Part shown: positions 48,349 to 61,013 of the stretch, in pieces
Layout of the letters: every line of letters starts with the position of its first letter
Position numbering within the stretch: position 1 is the stretch's first letter
From: Arachis hypogaea
Lineage: Eukaryota; Streptophyta; Magnoliopsida; Fabales; Fabaceae
Length of the DNA: 64,000 nt
Direction of reading: 5' to 3'
Assembly: GCF_003086295.3 (NCBI RefSeq)
Contig: NC_092050.1
Location: 149,302,699 to 149,366,698, forward strand
The notes under the pieces: generated by a model
Seen by the model: only the letters and a program-made list of their open reading frames with translations
The model's database searches: none
What the model was told of the DNA's origin: nothing
Position numbers and translations under genes: made by a program

Positions 48349-50214
48349 GTGTAAATCAAGGTTCTGAAAACCGAACCGGTCATCGAATCGCTCTAGTTAC
48401 TGGTTCATTGGTTTATAGGTTCAACCGATTCAACCGTGGTTGAACCGAAAAAACCGTTTTATAATAAAATAATAAATAAAATATAAATAAACACATTAAA
48501 ACATAATTATAGTCTAATATAAACCTTAAAATATTATCCAAATTAAAGTACTACATAAACGAGAATGTTATGATCTTATTCAAGTACAAACTCAAAAGTC
48601 AAATAACAAAATAAAACAACCAAACATAAAATTCCAACATCCAAACTTATCATCAATCATGAAAATCCACTATAAATCACAATGTTATTGATACTAATGC
48701 TGCATGCCATTAATTCTGGATGGAGTCATAAATTAAGGAATGGAATAATATATATCATCCGGCTTTCAGTTTGCTTATTGATTCCATAATATATATCTGT
48801 TCACCAGTTTTGTAATTTATCATCCACAAAAGGAAAATTACAATCCAGTGAATCCACAAAGACCTCAAACTTGTCAAGTTTCAAAAATTTAACAGCAGTA
48901 ATTCAATCTCCAGCAGCACATCACTAGGCAAAGAAATCACAAAATCCTACATAACTAAAATAAAAAATCATGAAGGCAGTCACCATTTAAGCATAATTAA
49001 ATCGCAAAACAGTAAAACAACCACAAACACACACAAAACAGCAGCAACTTCAGTTTCCAGCAGCACATCACTATGCAAAGAAATCACAAAACACAACATC
49101 AGCAGAGCAGAACATATGCTGAATTAACTAACTTAACAATCTAAGCACAATAAAGCCCAAAGCATAGTTTTAATTGACTTAATTAAACACAAAAATGCTC
49201 AGCAGTCAGCAATGAACAACAGAGAGCCAAAAAAGCATAGCACAGCAGCAGCGAAGAAGACACAAACCAGGGTACAACACAGCATAGCAGTAGTGAGAAA
49301 AGCCATTCAATAATCAATATAATTTGATAATTTATGAACTAAAAAATAAACATGAACAGCAGGCACTAGTAGTGAGCTATGTGATACAAGTATTCCTTTA
49401 GGCAATGAGTACAATCAAGAAACTTTAACAAAATTTAACAGCAGAAAAAAAATAAAAGCATGTACAAACCAGTATCAATTTATCATTAATCAGTAGGAGG
49501 ATTGGCGTTGGGGGAATGGAAGGGCCTTCGAACACCACGAAATAGGAGGATTGAAGAACGATCACGACGAACCAGGCGGCGACAGTGCGACCAACGGGGG
49601 CGCGATGGAGGCTAGGGTTGTGTTTTGGGGAGAAATAATGAGAGTATGTATGAGACTGAGGAATCAGGAATGGGGCTCGAGACAGGGGCAAGGGCTTCAG
49701 GTCACTCAGGACGACACTGCGCAACGGCAAGGAGTGGTGGCGGTGGCTGCGATTTCCACGGCTGACTTCGACGGAAAGGGCTGCGCGAATCTCCAAGCTG
49801 GCTCCACGAACTTGCGACGGTGAGTGACTTCGATGGAGGTGTTGCGACGGGGGCGGTGGCTCGAGGTAGAGACTGCATACGTGGCCACTGAGTGCGAGAG
49901 GCGAGAGTGGAGGGCTGCAGGGTGGAGGCTCGAGAGTGGAGGGCTGCAGGGGAGTGAACTGAAGAGTGAGGAGACCGAAGACTGAAGGCTAGGGTTGGTT
50001 TCTGGATCAAAACGCATCGTTTTTGACAAAATTTAAAAAACCGGCCGGGTCACGGTTCGGTTCGACCGACCGGTTCCCGGCCGGTTCGGCGGTTCAATTT
50101 CGGTTCTTAAATTTAGCGATTTTGCCTTCTGTCCGAACCGTATTTGTTAACGGTTCCCGGTTCGACCGGTTCGACCGGCCGGTTCGAACCGGTTTTCAAA
50201 ACATTGGTGTAAAT
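48349..50214 (-). mobile_element. hAT-like element B with cargo
   Basis: The element is 48357-50206 (1850 bp). The left end caaggttctgaaaaccgaac and the right end ggttcgaaccggttttcaaaacattg are inverted repeats with many ACCGG words. The 8-bp duplication gtgtaaat is exact at 48349-48356 and 50207-50214. A GC-rich block at 49500-50010 gives long frames on both strands, none with a known domain. CAG/CAGCA-rich text lies at 48895-49290. Its left part is the inverted match of the right part of element D, so it is in the opposite orientation. Confidence 0.87.
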
Positions 50215-51005
50215 AATTTATTTTACATTATCTAATAAATAATATTAGACATTTAAATTTTTTTATGAACAAAGTCTAACAAAATTTACAATGGCAATAA
50301 CCATTGAATAACCCTACTTTCTTTTCTTTCTTTTTTTTTTTTAATTTATAAAATCCTACTCTTTCTCATAAGCTAATAATATAATTATTGCTCCCACTGT
50401 GACAAAAGGACAACCTCATCTCATGATGGTGTTACGTCGGCTATCCCTATTCAAAAAAATTTTACCTTAAGACATTGTTTCCAAAAGGAAAATCATATTT
50501 GGACAATTTGAATTTTGTAAAAATATAAACAATACTACTTTAAGCTTTACCAAGGAATTTTGTGCCTACGATAACAGAATACTATATGTCATAAAATTAT
50601 TTTATTACACAAATTTAAAATCATAAATAAAAATACATGAATATATATATATTATGCAAAATTTTGTTTTCTGAATTTACATAAATTTTGTATAATCATT
50701 TTTTCTTTTGTCATTTGGTTTATGTTAAAAAAAAAAAATTTTAAAAGTCGTTAAGAATCGAACCCTGCTAATATACGTAGAGACAATGAATACATATTAC
50801 CTGGAACTAATTATATATCCTTCAATTACTAATAATACACCATTTATATTATCCTATTAAAATATTCCTGATTTTGTCCGTTTTTGAAAAACGCTAGTCC
50901 TCATCACTAATTGATTATAACAACAAATATATACAGATTTTAGTGATTATGTCATTTAAAAAAAATTAATTTGGTTTGTCTTATTAAAAATGAGATCATC
51001 ACAAG
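50215..51005. other. AT-rich intergenic DNA
   Basis: A decayed trace of the dispersed repeat may lie near 50585-50660. No gene was recognised. Confidence 0.5.
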
Positions 51006-52087
51006 TATATTTACGGACAATTTACTATAATAAATAATATAAAATCAATTTTACTAGAATGCACAAAATAAAAAATAGATACTAAAATGCATTTTTTTCA
51101 CAATTTATGTAAATCACAACAGAGGTTTCACGGTTTATAAATACACGTAATTCGCTATAGGGATGTCGCAGTTTACGTGCAACGAGAAATGAGCATAAAC
51201 CGCGACAGAGGTGTCGCGGTTTACGTGTGGGCGTTAAATGTGCATAAATCGCAAGAGGGGTGTATGATGACTTGGCGGGTCTGACTTTCATGATGGATAT
51301 AGACCACGAGGTTGGGAGTTCACAGTTCTATTCCAACTTTGCAGATCTCATTCGGGATGACGACTCCCTGCATTTTCAGCAGCAGACTCCATAGGATCAG
51401 GTGCCTAAGACCCAACGGCAGATGTCTGACCCTCATGGATTTCAGCCCCAGCTACATATAGATCTGAATGAGCCTACTGGCAGTCCGTATGACAGTTGGT
51501 TGGGCATGGGAGGGACGCCTGCATCTGCATATGGCGTGGGCATGCCGGTCAATCCTCCAGCACAGCAGCGCCAGAGGCCCGCCAGAGTGAGACGGGCCGC
51601 TCAATGTGGTACAGGGTCGCATTTCCTGGGCGCATTTGGACATGACTCTGACAACGAGGATGAGAACAGGCAGGAGCCGTAGCTTACTATTTTATGTTTT
51701 CATTGATGATACCTATGTATGCCGGATTTACTATGTATTTTTGTATTATATGTGTTAGTACTTAGTTTATTTCCGTTAAATTAGGTGTATGTAATGTATG
51801 TTTTTTGTTAACCACACACTTTGTTTTATGTTTATATAAATTGTATACTAACGCATAAACTGCTACACCCCTCTTGCGGTTTATACACATTTAACGCCCA
51901 CATGTAAACCGCAACACCCTTATCGCGATTTATGCTCATTTCTCGTTACACGTAAACCGCGACAGGACTCATGTTACAATTTACATAAACTATAAAAAAA
52001 TACGTTTTAGTATTCATTTTTCATTTTATACATTCTGATAAAATTAATTTTTATATTATTTATTATAGTAAATTGCCCTATATTTAC
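51006..52087 (+). mobile_element. MULE with long inverted repeats and captured exon
   Basis: The element is 51015-52078 (1064 bp). Terminal inverted repeats of about 240 bp begin ggacaatttactataataaa (left) and end with the complement, ttactatagtaaattgccc-like, on the right. They contain aaaccgcgacag and tcgcggtttacgtg words. The 9-bp duplication tatatttac is exact at 51006-51014 and 52079-52087, as for Mutator-like elements. Between the arms is a GC-richer coding segment (51255-51682) read on the plus strand. No transposase domain is present, so it is non-autonomous. Confidence 0.9.
51255..51682 (+). pseudogene. MAIN-like / plant mobile domain protein C-terminal fragment
   Basis: The frame reads D-D-L-A-G-L-T-F-M-M-D-I-D-H-E-V near its start, then a stop codon TAG at 51391-51393. 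It then runs open from 51401 to the natural end at 51682 with L-N-E-P-T-G-S-P, A-R-V-R-R-A-A-Q-C-G-T-G-S-H-F and an acidic tail H-D-S-D-N-E-D-E-N. I associate this type of tail with MAIN-like proteins (also annotated as phosphatase 7 long form homologues), a plant mobile domain family often found inside MULEs of legumes. The domain core itself is absent here. The family name is from memory and the call is moderate. The bounding inverted repeats start within 20 bp of the readable segment. Confidence 0.5.
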
Positions 52088-53607
52088 ATTTCAAACCTTA
52101 TAATTTTATATGAATCTAACCTTGTATGTTAACATTGATATGTACATAATAATATAATTAAATTAATTTTTTTTACGTGTTACAATCATTAAATTGTCAA
52201 TATGTTCATATGTAAAAAATGTAAAATTTAATAATTTTACTATTTTGGAAATTAAAGAGGATGAATTGTCAACATATTCCTGTTTTAAAAATATTTTATA
52301 TTTATACCATTTATTACTCTACCAAAAGCAAGGGTATTTTTCCAATATTAATGACACAATCATTAAAATCTGTATACATTTATTGTTATAATCATTAGTA
52401 AAGATTAAAATTAATAAAATCTGGGATATTTTGGTAAGATAATATAAATAGTGTGTTATTAGTAATTGAAGGATGTGTAATTAGTTACACCCTACATATT
52501 ATATGTATTCACTTAGTTTTAAATGTTGTGTTAAAATATACGTTTCAACTAATAATTTTTTGTGTCCGATAATAATAAATAGGTTTATATGTTGTACTGT
52601 TTAGTATAAGAGTTTTTCTAAAAAAAAGATTGTTTTGGTAGATAAATATGTTTACATTTTTAATTATTTACTCACATGTTATTAACGTGCTTATTATTTT
52701 CATAATTTGGTTCGAAAGGAAGTAGTTTAGTTATATAAACGTATTATTTTAGGGTTGAATATAATGAAACGCAAAAGATATTGATGATAAAACATTTTGT
52801 ATTTTAAAATAGAAAAAAAATTAGCTACTATAGTGGGACGGTGGTTGTAGGGACTAGCTAGGGACATGGATAATTGGGTAAGATTTCCTCTCCCTTTTCA
52901 TTTTCCTAATTTAACAAAACTTTTCTCTTTTTCAGTTTGTTTTCGCTGTATTTGGACACAAGATCGAAAAAGGACCACGTTGTGCTTGTTATTGCCTCAT
53001 CTTATATATATTGATTACAACTCATCATAACTAATTAAGAAACCTTATATTTCTTATATTGCATCTTGGATTATTCTCTTAAAGTATATTCATAATGCAC
53101 CCAATCAAATACTAAGAAAACAGTGAACATACATTATATATGCATTGCTTTTCTTAATAATTCAACGTGCAATTGATGTCACTATGGAATTCGTTAGTGT
53201 ATTATCGTAATAATATAGCTAGCTTAAAATCAAAATAAAAGTCAAAAAGATTCTATTTATCCAAATCAAATATTAGATCATTAGGTAACTTTACAGTTTT
53301 CGAATTGTCAAGTTTACACAGTCGGCATTACTATTGTTGATCATATACGACGAAGTTTTATTATCTGGTTGTGGTGGGTGTGTGGGGTTACATGTCTATT
53401 GTATATGCAACAAGATAAATCTTTCAAACTTTTTAGCTACACACAAAAGGTTTCAACTGTCTCCTTTTACTTGGAGTTGCTTTAATTTTCTTCAACCAAG
53501 AACTTGCCTTCAAAATCTCATCAAATTTTATTTGGTTGGAGGGACTACATACCAATATACCATCATACTTCACCACATTAATCTTCTTTATTATTATTAT
53601 TTATATA
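52088..53607. other. Intergenic DNA, nothing firm
   Basis: Only short or low-complexity frames are present. A frame at 53334-53684 (116 codons) begins with mixed composition and ends in Tyr/Phe-rich AT text that runs into the next repeat. I do not call it a gene. Confidence 0.45.
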
Positions 53608-53968
53608 TTAGGTTTAATTGTTCTATTAGTTCTTATTATAATTTTATTAAATTTATAGTTAGGTTTTATATTTTTTTTAATTGAATCCCTATATTGTTTT
53701 TAATTTTATAATTAGATCATTTTTAGTGTGAAAAATATTAAAATTAACTGAATATTTTTTTACAAATTGAAGGTATTCATAATTAAAAATATAATAAAAT
53801 TTTTGACCGTATTTAATGAGAAACATATTCTGATAATTTTAATTTTTTATATGAAAATGATCTAATTATAAAATTAAAAATAATGTCAGAATCTAATTGA
53901 AAAAAAAAAAGAGTATAAAGAGCTAATTAAAAATTTAATAAAATTATAATTAAATTTTATTATTGTTG
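53608..53968. mobile_element. Foldback MITE, AT-rich
   Basis: The left arm (about 53640-53760) with ttttaattttataattagat is an inverted match of the right arm (about 53845-53960) with atctaattataaaattaaaa. The right arm also carries gaatctaattgaaaa against ttttaattgaatcc on the left. No coding; ends approximate. Confidence 0.6.
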
Positions 53969-55246
53969 TTGTTAAATTTAATTTAAATATAAGAGCTACC
54001 TTTTATTTATCAAAGGTACATGTATAAGAGATAGTGATTTCAAATTTTCAACATTATAGAGATTTTTAACAGATTTATATGTATAAACAAGCATCGATGT
54101 AGAGATAAACTACTTAGGATAATTAATTTGGATTCGTCTACCACTCAATTCACTAATTTATTTAAAGTATTAATGTTTCAATTTTATTTTATGCATGTAA
54201 TAACAACTCATTATATTTATTAACAATAAATTCTTAAATAAAATTTTAATTTGTAACAAATTAGTCTTTAACCTATTAAATTGTGGAATACCATTAAAAA
54301 AAAAAAGGAACAAACTATCTAAGCAGATTCTAAATTCAAATGATACCCTAACTCTTATATTAGTTTGTACCCTAATTTTTGTAGAAGCTCAACTCTCAGT
54401 ATAAGTGTATAACTGCTATGTATACTTGACATTATACACACAAATATCGTTGCCCTAAATTTTAGATTGTTGTCTCTAAAAATGTTATTTTTAAGTAAAA
54501 ATTCACCTATAATTATTTTTATCAATATAAAATTGATAATTAAAAATTATTAAATAATAATTTAATCAAATTTATTAAATTATTTAATAATTTTTAATTA
54601 TTAATTTCATAAAAAAATATATAAAATATTTAACTTATTTTTATACATCAACTCTCTTTTTATAATACATATATTAGCACTTGATTTACCCTTCTAGGGA
54701 AAGCCAAGTCTCTGTATTAGCACTTGATTTACCCTTCTATTTTGTTATTTTCATTGAAAATTCATTAATTACAATAACGACATGTGTCAATAATGAAATT
54801 TTTCTTTTCAAATTAAAAAATATTAAGTCAACAAATTACTTTTATAATTAAATTTTTCTTTTTTTCTATATCTCTCCTCTTTTTCATTCTTTTTCTTTAA
54901 CTAATTATCAATTCTTAAAATATTGAATTAATTTAGTTACTAAAATAATAATGTGGTTATATAACATCTATCACTGTTTTAAATTTGCTAATTTTATCTT
55001 GAAGGTTTTTTGGGCTCAACTTTTGTTCTTGTGATCATTTGGAATCAGGCAAAAGAGACTATAGTAGACAACCAAGATGGAGGTCATAGAGGAAGGGTGA
55101 AGCACCATGGAAATATTGATGATGGAATAAGGTAGATATCAAAAAAATAAAAGAAAAAAAAAAACACAAAGCAAAAAAGGGAGTAGTCTTCGGCGTTGTT
55201 GGTTGATCAGCAATCGACGCGGCCTTGTTGGTTGAGAAATTGTAAT
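53969..55246. other. Intergenic DNA, short direct repeat
   Basis: The words tattagcacttgatttacc and cttct occur twice, at about 54673-54696 and 54717-54740. A 66-codon minus-strand frame at 55059-55259 has one hydrophobic stretch, likely membrane-like, but no family signature. No gene is called. Confidence 0.45.
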
Positions 55247-55665
55247 TCTTAGACTGCATTTAGAATAAAGACAGAGAAGAGACAAAGATTAAAAGATAAA
55301 AATTAAATTAAATTTTTGTATTGTATTTAGTATAAAATGTATTGAATTGAGTTATGTCTCAGTAATATGTTTGGTTTAGTATAAATATAAAGTAATATGT
55401 TTGGTTTAGTATAAATATAAAGATTAAAGGATAGATTTAGAATTTAAAAAATTAAATAAGATTATTTTAAAAAAAAATATTAATAAAATTTTTGTTTTTA
55501 TTCTTAAAAATTTTAGCATTCTGTATCCCTACTTTTTGGAAATATTAAAAAAGCTGAAATTTTGTATTTTAAAATTTTAATTTTAATTTTAATCTTTGAT
55601 CACAAAATACAATACTCAAGTTTCAGTTCAGTCTTAATCTAAAAAAACAAACGCAACTTTAGTAA
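55247..55665. mobile_element. Possible MITE with inner tandem duplication
   Basis: The outer parts, tagactgcatttagaataaa on the left and the purine-poor complement near 55630-55660, suggest terminal inverted repeats. Inside, a 31-bp unit (agtaatatgtttggtttagt and tataaatataa) is repeated in tandem at 55361-55422. Similar text occurs at 58608-58985. Ends are uncertain. Confidence 0.35.
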
Positions 55666-56092
55666 TAGAAATTTGGCTCTCCAAATGAGATAATAAAACC
55701 CTAGTAGAGATCTTCGATGCTACATCACATGCCTCAGCCACTTTTCTTTTCTTTTTTTTTTTTTTTTTTTTTTGATTGGGGGTAATGCATTTTATTTTTT
55801 AATTGTTTTTCATCCTGGTAGTTTTTATTTTTGGACAGACATCCTTGTGTTTGAATTTGGAGGACTTTGTGTTACATTCAAGTAAGTTGGGCTATGGCAA
55901 AATTTAATGCAACGATGAAAACATGTTTGTCCAATAGACGATTTAGTACTTTTTTTTATCGGGTATTGAGTTACTCTATGACCAAATAAAACCTCCACAA
56001 GGGCTATAAACTTAAGCCCAAAAAATACAATACTTTTGGCCCTGGTCGAAGACTGTCCAAAGACAAAATTGCCCTTTGATGAAGGAGAGTAT
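55666..56092. other. Unassigned stretch with a minus-strand frame
   Basis: A minus-strand frame at 55825-56103 (92 codons) is of mixed composition with no motif I recognise. A T-rich run lies at 55750-55774. It might be a gene fragment. Confidence 0.35.
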
Positions 56093-56316
56093 GTTAAAAA
56101 CAAGGTTGCGAAAATCGAACCGAAAAGGTGAGTGGTTCAATAATTTAAAGATTCAACCGAAGTTTAACTGAAGTTCAACCGATTTAATTAAATATATAAT
56201 AAAATTATAAAAAATTTAATATATAATTTTAAATATTTGAATTTAATAATTTTTAGCTGATAAATTTTAAAATTTTACAGTTTTTCATAATTTATGATTA
56301 AAAATTCACAAATAAT

Positions 56317-56389
<73 letters not shown>

Positions 56390-57815
56390 AAATAGCATAA
56401 ACAAAAATCCCAACATAAACACAATGCAGCAGAGTCAAACCATAAACATCTCAAAATCAGGAAAATTTCATCAATTCAGCACAATGCAATGAAGCATGCA
56501 CCATAGGACCATCAACAATTTAGAATCAGACAATCAGCAAACAGAATCACCAATCCAAAATCAGAACAAATCCGCATAAACAACTCAATGTAGAATTGTA
56601 GCAATGTTTCTATTTTGAATCAATAACAGCAAAATAACAATTCACCAAAATAACAAGTACAACATATTGGATTTTTAAAAATCAATCTCAGCAAAATTAA
56701 TAAATTAAACAATTGAATTTATAACTCATCAACGACAGAATTCATCAAATTTCAGAATCATCAATAATTTCAGAATCACCAAATAAAAATTCCAAAAATT
56801 AATATCTCAAAACTCAGAGAAGCAGAGAAGCAGAAACGTAAAAGAGAAGCAGAGAAGCAAAAACGACGTCGACGAGGAAGGAAGAAGCAGAAACGACGAG
56901 GAAGGTAGAAGCAAAAACGACGCTTTGCCCCCTCATCATCAATAGAATTCTACTACTAGGTTAGTACCCATTCTGACTCTTGCTTAATAGAATTCATGCT
57001 CTGAGGGACATCGACCGAAGGCTATACTTCCTCTATCGAGTCTGGGAAGTTAGGATTGCTAGTTGCACTTTCTGTCTTCTCGTCTTCTTTCTCCCTGGCC
57101 ATAGTTCCCCGCAGATTTGGCAGTGATGGTGTGGTGGCTAGGGAACATATGGTTTCTTTTCAACAATATGAAGATGAAGTCATATGGTTGGATTGCAGGG
57201 CCAGTTTACGGGCCAGGCCTCTCTCTGACCTGATAACTAGTCTCGCCTCCCCAGAAGCAGCGACGACCCACGACGAGGAGTGGAGAAGCGGCGACGACGA
57301 CCCACGGCGAGAAGCAGCGAAGCAGCAACAGAGAGACAAAGAGCGCGACAGAGAGAGAGAAGGGAGAGAAGGGTTCAGCGATGACAAACGATGCGGGGCT
57401 CTGGGGGCTGCGGTGGCTACAGGCTGGGTGACTGTGGGTGGTTGTGGTGACTGTGGGTGGCTAGGATTCTTCCCCTTCTTTCAATCTCAAGCTTTCTTCA
57501 GTTTGAGAGAGGAGACGCCGAGAGGGGTGAGAGTGGGAGTGGGTTGGGGGTCCTGGGGGTCTTGGGTAGCCATTTAGGTTTTTTTTTTTTTTTTTTTTCA
57601 AATAAAGTATAAAACGGTGCTATTTGGATGGAGTACCTGAACCGGAAATCTTTTAAAAAACCAACCGATTTCGACGGTTCACTGGTTATCAGCCGATTCG
57701 ACCGATTTTTTGCCAAGCGGTTTATGAAGCTAACCGAACTATCCTGGTGACTAATTTCAGGTTAATTCGGTTGAACCGGCCGATCCAGTTCGGTGTTCAG
57801 AACTATGATTAAAAA
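56093..57815 (-). mobile_element. hAT-like element C with cargo
   Basis: The element is 56101-57807 (1707 bp). Left end caaggttgcgaaaatcgaac and right end gttcggtgttcagaactatg are inverted repeats rich in CCGG/ACCG words. Flanks gttaaaaa (56093-56100) and attaaaaa (57808-57815) match at 7 of 8. The left interior matches that of element A in the same orientation. A GC-rich block at 57020-57570 gives a 173-codon plus frame and a 75-codon minus frame with no known domain. A (TA)n run lies at 56322-56386. Confidence 0.8.
56322..56386. repeat. (TA)n microsatellite in element C
   Basis: About 65 bp of uninterrupted TA repeats lie in the left interior of the element, at a place where element A has ordinary AT-rich sequence. 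Confidence 0.95.
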
Positions 57816-57831
57816 CAATTAAAGTCCAAGA

Positions 57832-57882
<51 letters not shown>

Positions 57883-58607
57883 TTACTTGTCCGCTTATAC
57901 AAGTATCAGGGATGCGAATTCTTCCTTATGCATGTAACAACTTATTATTGACCAGCAACAAATTTTTAAATAAAATTCAGATTTATAATATATTAGTTCT
58001 TGACCTATCGGGCCACGATACACTGTTTTCCAAAACTTGTGAGTTGTATAAAGTTTTTATTTTTTTGTATTAGAATTTAAAAGTAATGTATATTATAAAA
58101 AAATATATATACGCAGTAGTGTATTAGCGAGTTGTGCAAATATATATAAAATTGTGCTCAAAGAAGAATCAACAAAATCAATTTTGAAGTCAAGCTTCCG
58201 AACCTCAAGCTACGGCTGCATTCGAAAACATAAATAGAGAGATAAAGGAATACAAACTTATTTAAATAGAGAGGTAAATAACTAAATATAGATATACAAA
58301 ATGGTTTCTCACAGAATTGATTGTCTTCACGTGTCTTTAATTTTTTGGTGTCCAGCAAGAATTATCAAAACGTGGCCGGATGAGCTTTTGGTTAAAATGG
58401 GTATTGACATATATATAGCAATTGCTAATAAATGCTAAATGAATAGCCCAATAAATGAGTCAGCAAGTTTTATTTAATTGTATAATCAAGAATTGAAGCT
58501 CATGACCAAAAGAGAAAAAATAATTGAAGCCCATGAGGAGACGAAAAAAAAAAGCGAAAAAAAAACAGCAGCTAAAACTTTAGTTTAGTGGCAAATCTTA
58601 GTGTTTT
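57816..58607. other. Intergenic DNA with TA microsatellite
   Basis: A (TA)n run lies at about 57835-57873, followed by a short CA stretch. No gene was recognised. A 66-codon minus frame at 58158-58358 is low in information. Confidence 0.55.
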
Positions 58608-58985
58608 TTAGACTGTTTGTTTATAAAAATAGAACACTAAGATATAAATATAGAGATATAAAATTGTATTTGGTAAATAAGACATAAATAGAGAGATATT
58701 GTGTTTTAAAATACTAAATTAATTAATGTATTTTGTATTTTTTCTATAAAAAATAATACAGAGACATTAAACGGAGACACATTTTTTTTATCGTCAATAT
58801 TAATTTTTTATAATTATATTTTTTATTATTCTATTTTTTAAATTGTGTGAAGGAAAAAAATAAAACATAAGGTTAATTGGGTTTTTTATTGTTTATTCTA
58901 TCTTGTATTTAATTTATCACCAAACAAAATACAAAAATATTAATTTTTGTGTCTCTGTCTTTTGTGTGTTGTTTTTGTTAATATT
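58608..58985. mobile_element. Possible MITE related to 55247-55665
   Basis: The left part (actgtttgtttataaaaata, then aacactaagatataaat) and the right part (aatttttgtgtctctgtctt near 58950) look like diverged inverted arms around an AT-rich middle. The text resembles the unit at 55247. Ends and duplication could not be fixed. Confidence 0.35.
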
Positions 58986-59767
58986 AGAAATGTGAGGAAT
59001 GTATGAAATTAGTCTCATATTAAAAAAAAAAAAAGAAAGAGTAAGAATTTATAACATAAAAAATTCGTTAACTAACTACTTTAAAATTTTGAGTTGGATT
59101 TAGTATTTTTTTATTTTATATTCTCTTACTTGATTTTAAATTTGTGATAACTTCTAGCATGTGTTAAGTTTTTAGAGTTAGGATTTTTATAGGTTATTAT
59201 CAATCTTACCCTAAACTAGTTGTTGTTTAGTGTTTAAAAAAAATATCAATATTTAGTCTTTTATAAAATACATAATTTTATAACAAAAAATATAATTGAA
59301 GGGAATTGAGAAAGAGAAATCACCGTTTAAGTAAGATTGTAATTTTTTATCATCATTTTATTAATATAATATAATATAAAATAAAATAAAATAAAATAAA
59401 ACACAACACCCATTTTAAGTAAGGTTCGACCATTTTATTTTATTCTGATAAAATGATGAGTCTAAAATGAGTAAAGAGAGAAAATATTGTAATTCGAGTA
59501 TCACTCAAACATATAACATTTTTATAATTATTAATTAATAAATGTGTATTAGCATTACAGGAGTTTGAATTTTGCCGTAAGGATTTTGAGGAAATTTTCA
59601 TTTCTTCCTTCCCTTTGTAACTTTCAGCGTTACTTAAGCTGAAATGAGGAAGAAGAAAGCTTGGGGCCACTTAAGTGCTGGGCTGGTTGGGCCCACGGAT
59701 TCGGTTTGGGCCCGATTCAACTGATTCGGTCCGTTCGGTCCAATCTTGAATCGATTTTTTCGAAATT
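58986..59767. other. Intergenic DNA before the PRP array
   Basis: Near 58985-59040 a block reading agaaatgtgaggaatgtatg, then gaaattagtctcata, is a relative of the internal part of the insert at 20034-20325. At 59345-59400 there is an (AATAAA)n-like run. At 59660-59760 a GC-richer patch has gggcccacggattcggtt. No gene is called. Confidence 0.45.
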
Positions 59768-60802
59768 AGAGCAACACCTTGCTAGTGGAGATCTTATAAG
59801 GAAGGAGTCACTGCGTCATTTTTCCCTACCATTTGATCATTTTGAAAGTGATCAATTCAATGAGAAAGTTTATCGAGTTGAAAGCACTAAAGGGTAAAAA
59901 GTTCAAGAAAGCTTATTCCAAGACAATCACTAGTTTAGTATGAGACACAATTAGAAGTCGTCACTGCAATTAGAAAGTCCGGGCAACATTGTTTCTGCAG
60001 AAAATGATCATTTTCTAAAAATCATATCTCCCAAACCACACATCGAAAAATTCTGAAATTTTAGGAGAACAATCTAGACATCTCAAGGTTTCATAGAAAA
60101 ATAATTTCACTCATTTTAAGTGGCTAGATTGCTCCCAGTTTTGTTCACAAAGTGCTGCCCGAAACTATATAATTCTGCAACATGCAACCTTGGGTTTTAA
60201 GAGGTCAAAAATTGATTCCTAACTTTTCACTCACTCTAACCTTGCATTCTAACTTTTTTTTACCTATTGTGACTTATTGGAAAGATTAAATCAGCCACAA
60301 GTACTCAGGATTAATAAATCACTATTTTTGTTCACTTTTCACATTTAAGCATACTCATATGAAATAAAAAATTTCTGCATTACTCAACATAGCAATCCAG
60401 CCACAGATCACTCAAACAATTCACATATATTATCATTAATTGATTGCATCATATATAACAAATATTCCAAATGGATCAATATTCAAATCAATCTTAAACT
60501 TTAACATCATTAATAGTTTCCAGTTCCAAATGGATCAATATTTCAAATCAATCCTAAAATTGTACCTGTCGGTGTTCACAGTTTCAAATGGAGACTCGAT
60601 CTGGTGGTTACCATTTATGGATGCATTAGATACAACTGGATCTTAATGCTCAATCTGCAGCAAACCAGCAATTCCTCATCATAATAAATCATGTGATCTC
60701 GGCCTGAATGAACAAATTAATTCGCCTGAAAGGAGTCAAGAGCAAAATATATGTATCAACTTAATGCTAGAACTCAGAGTGACAATGACTTTAGTGATTT
60801 CA

Positions 60803-61012
60803 ACTTGATAAACTTCCTCATTGAATTGATCACTTTCAAAATGATCAAATGGAAGGGAAGAATGACGCAGTAACTCCTTCCTCATAAGATATCCACTAGC
60901 AAGGTATTGCTCTAGCCGAGAATATGTGACTGAATCTTCCCTGAAATTTCAGAACAAAATTGGATAGTTTCTTTGGAGATATGTATGTTGTCAATCTTAC
61001 TCTATACAACAT
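60803..61012. repeat. Left inverted arm beside PRP copy A
   Basis: This arm, from ataaacttcctcattgaatt to caatcttactctata, is the inverted copy of 61693-61893. The inner edge abuts the PRP stop codon region. Its equivalent by copy B is about 62815-63012. Confidence 0.85.
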
Positions 61013-61013
61013 A

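Noticed and set aside
50740..50775. tRNA-like word gaatcgaaccctg
   Set aside because: It resembles a T-arm on the minus strand, but no cloverleaf could be formed from the neighbouring AT-rich DNA.
52194..53684. Short frames considered as small peptides
   Set aside because: They have AT-driven composition (Ile, Tyr, Phe, Leu), no conserved motif and no promoter-like context.
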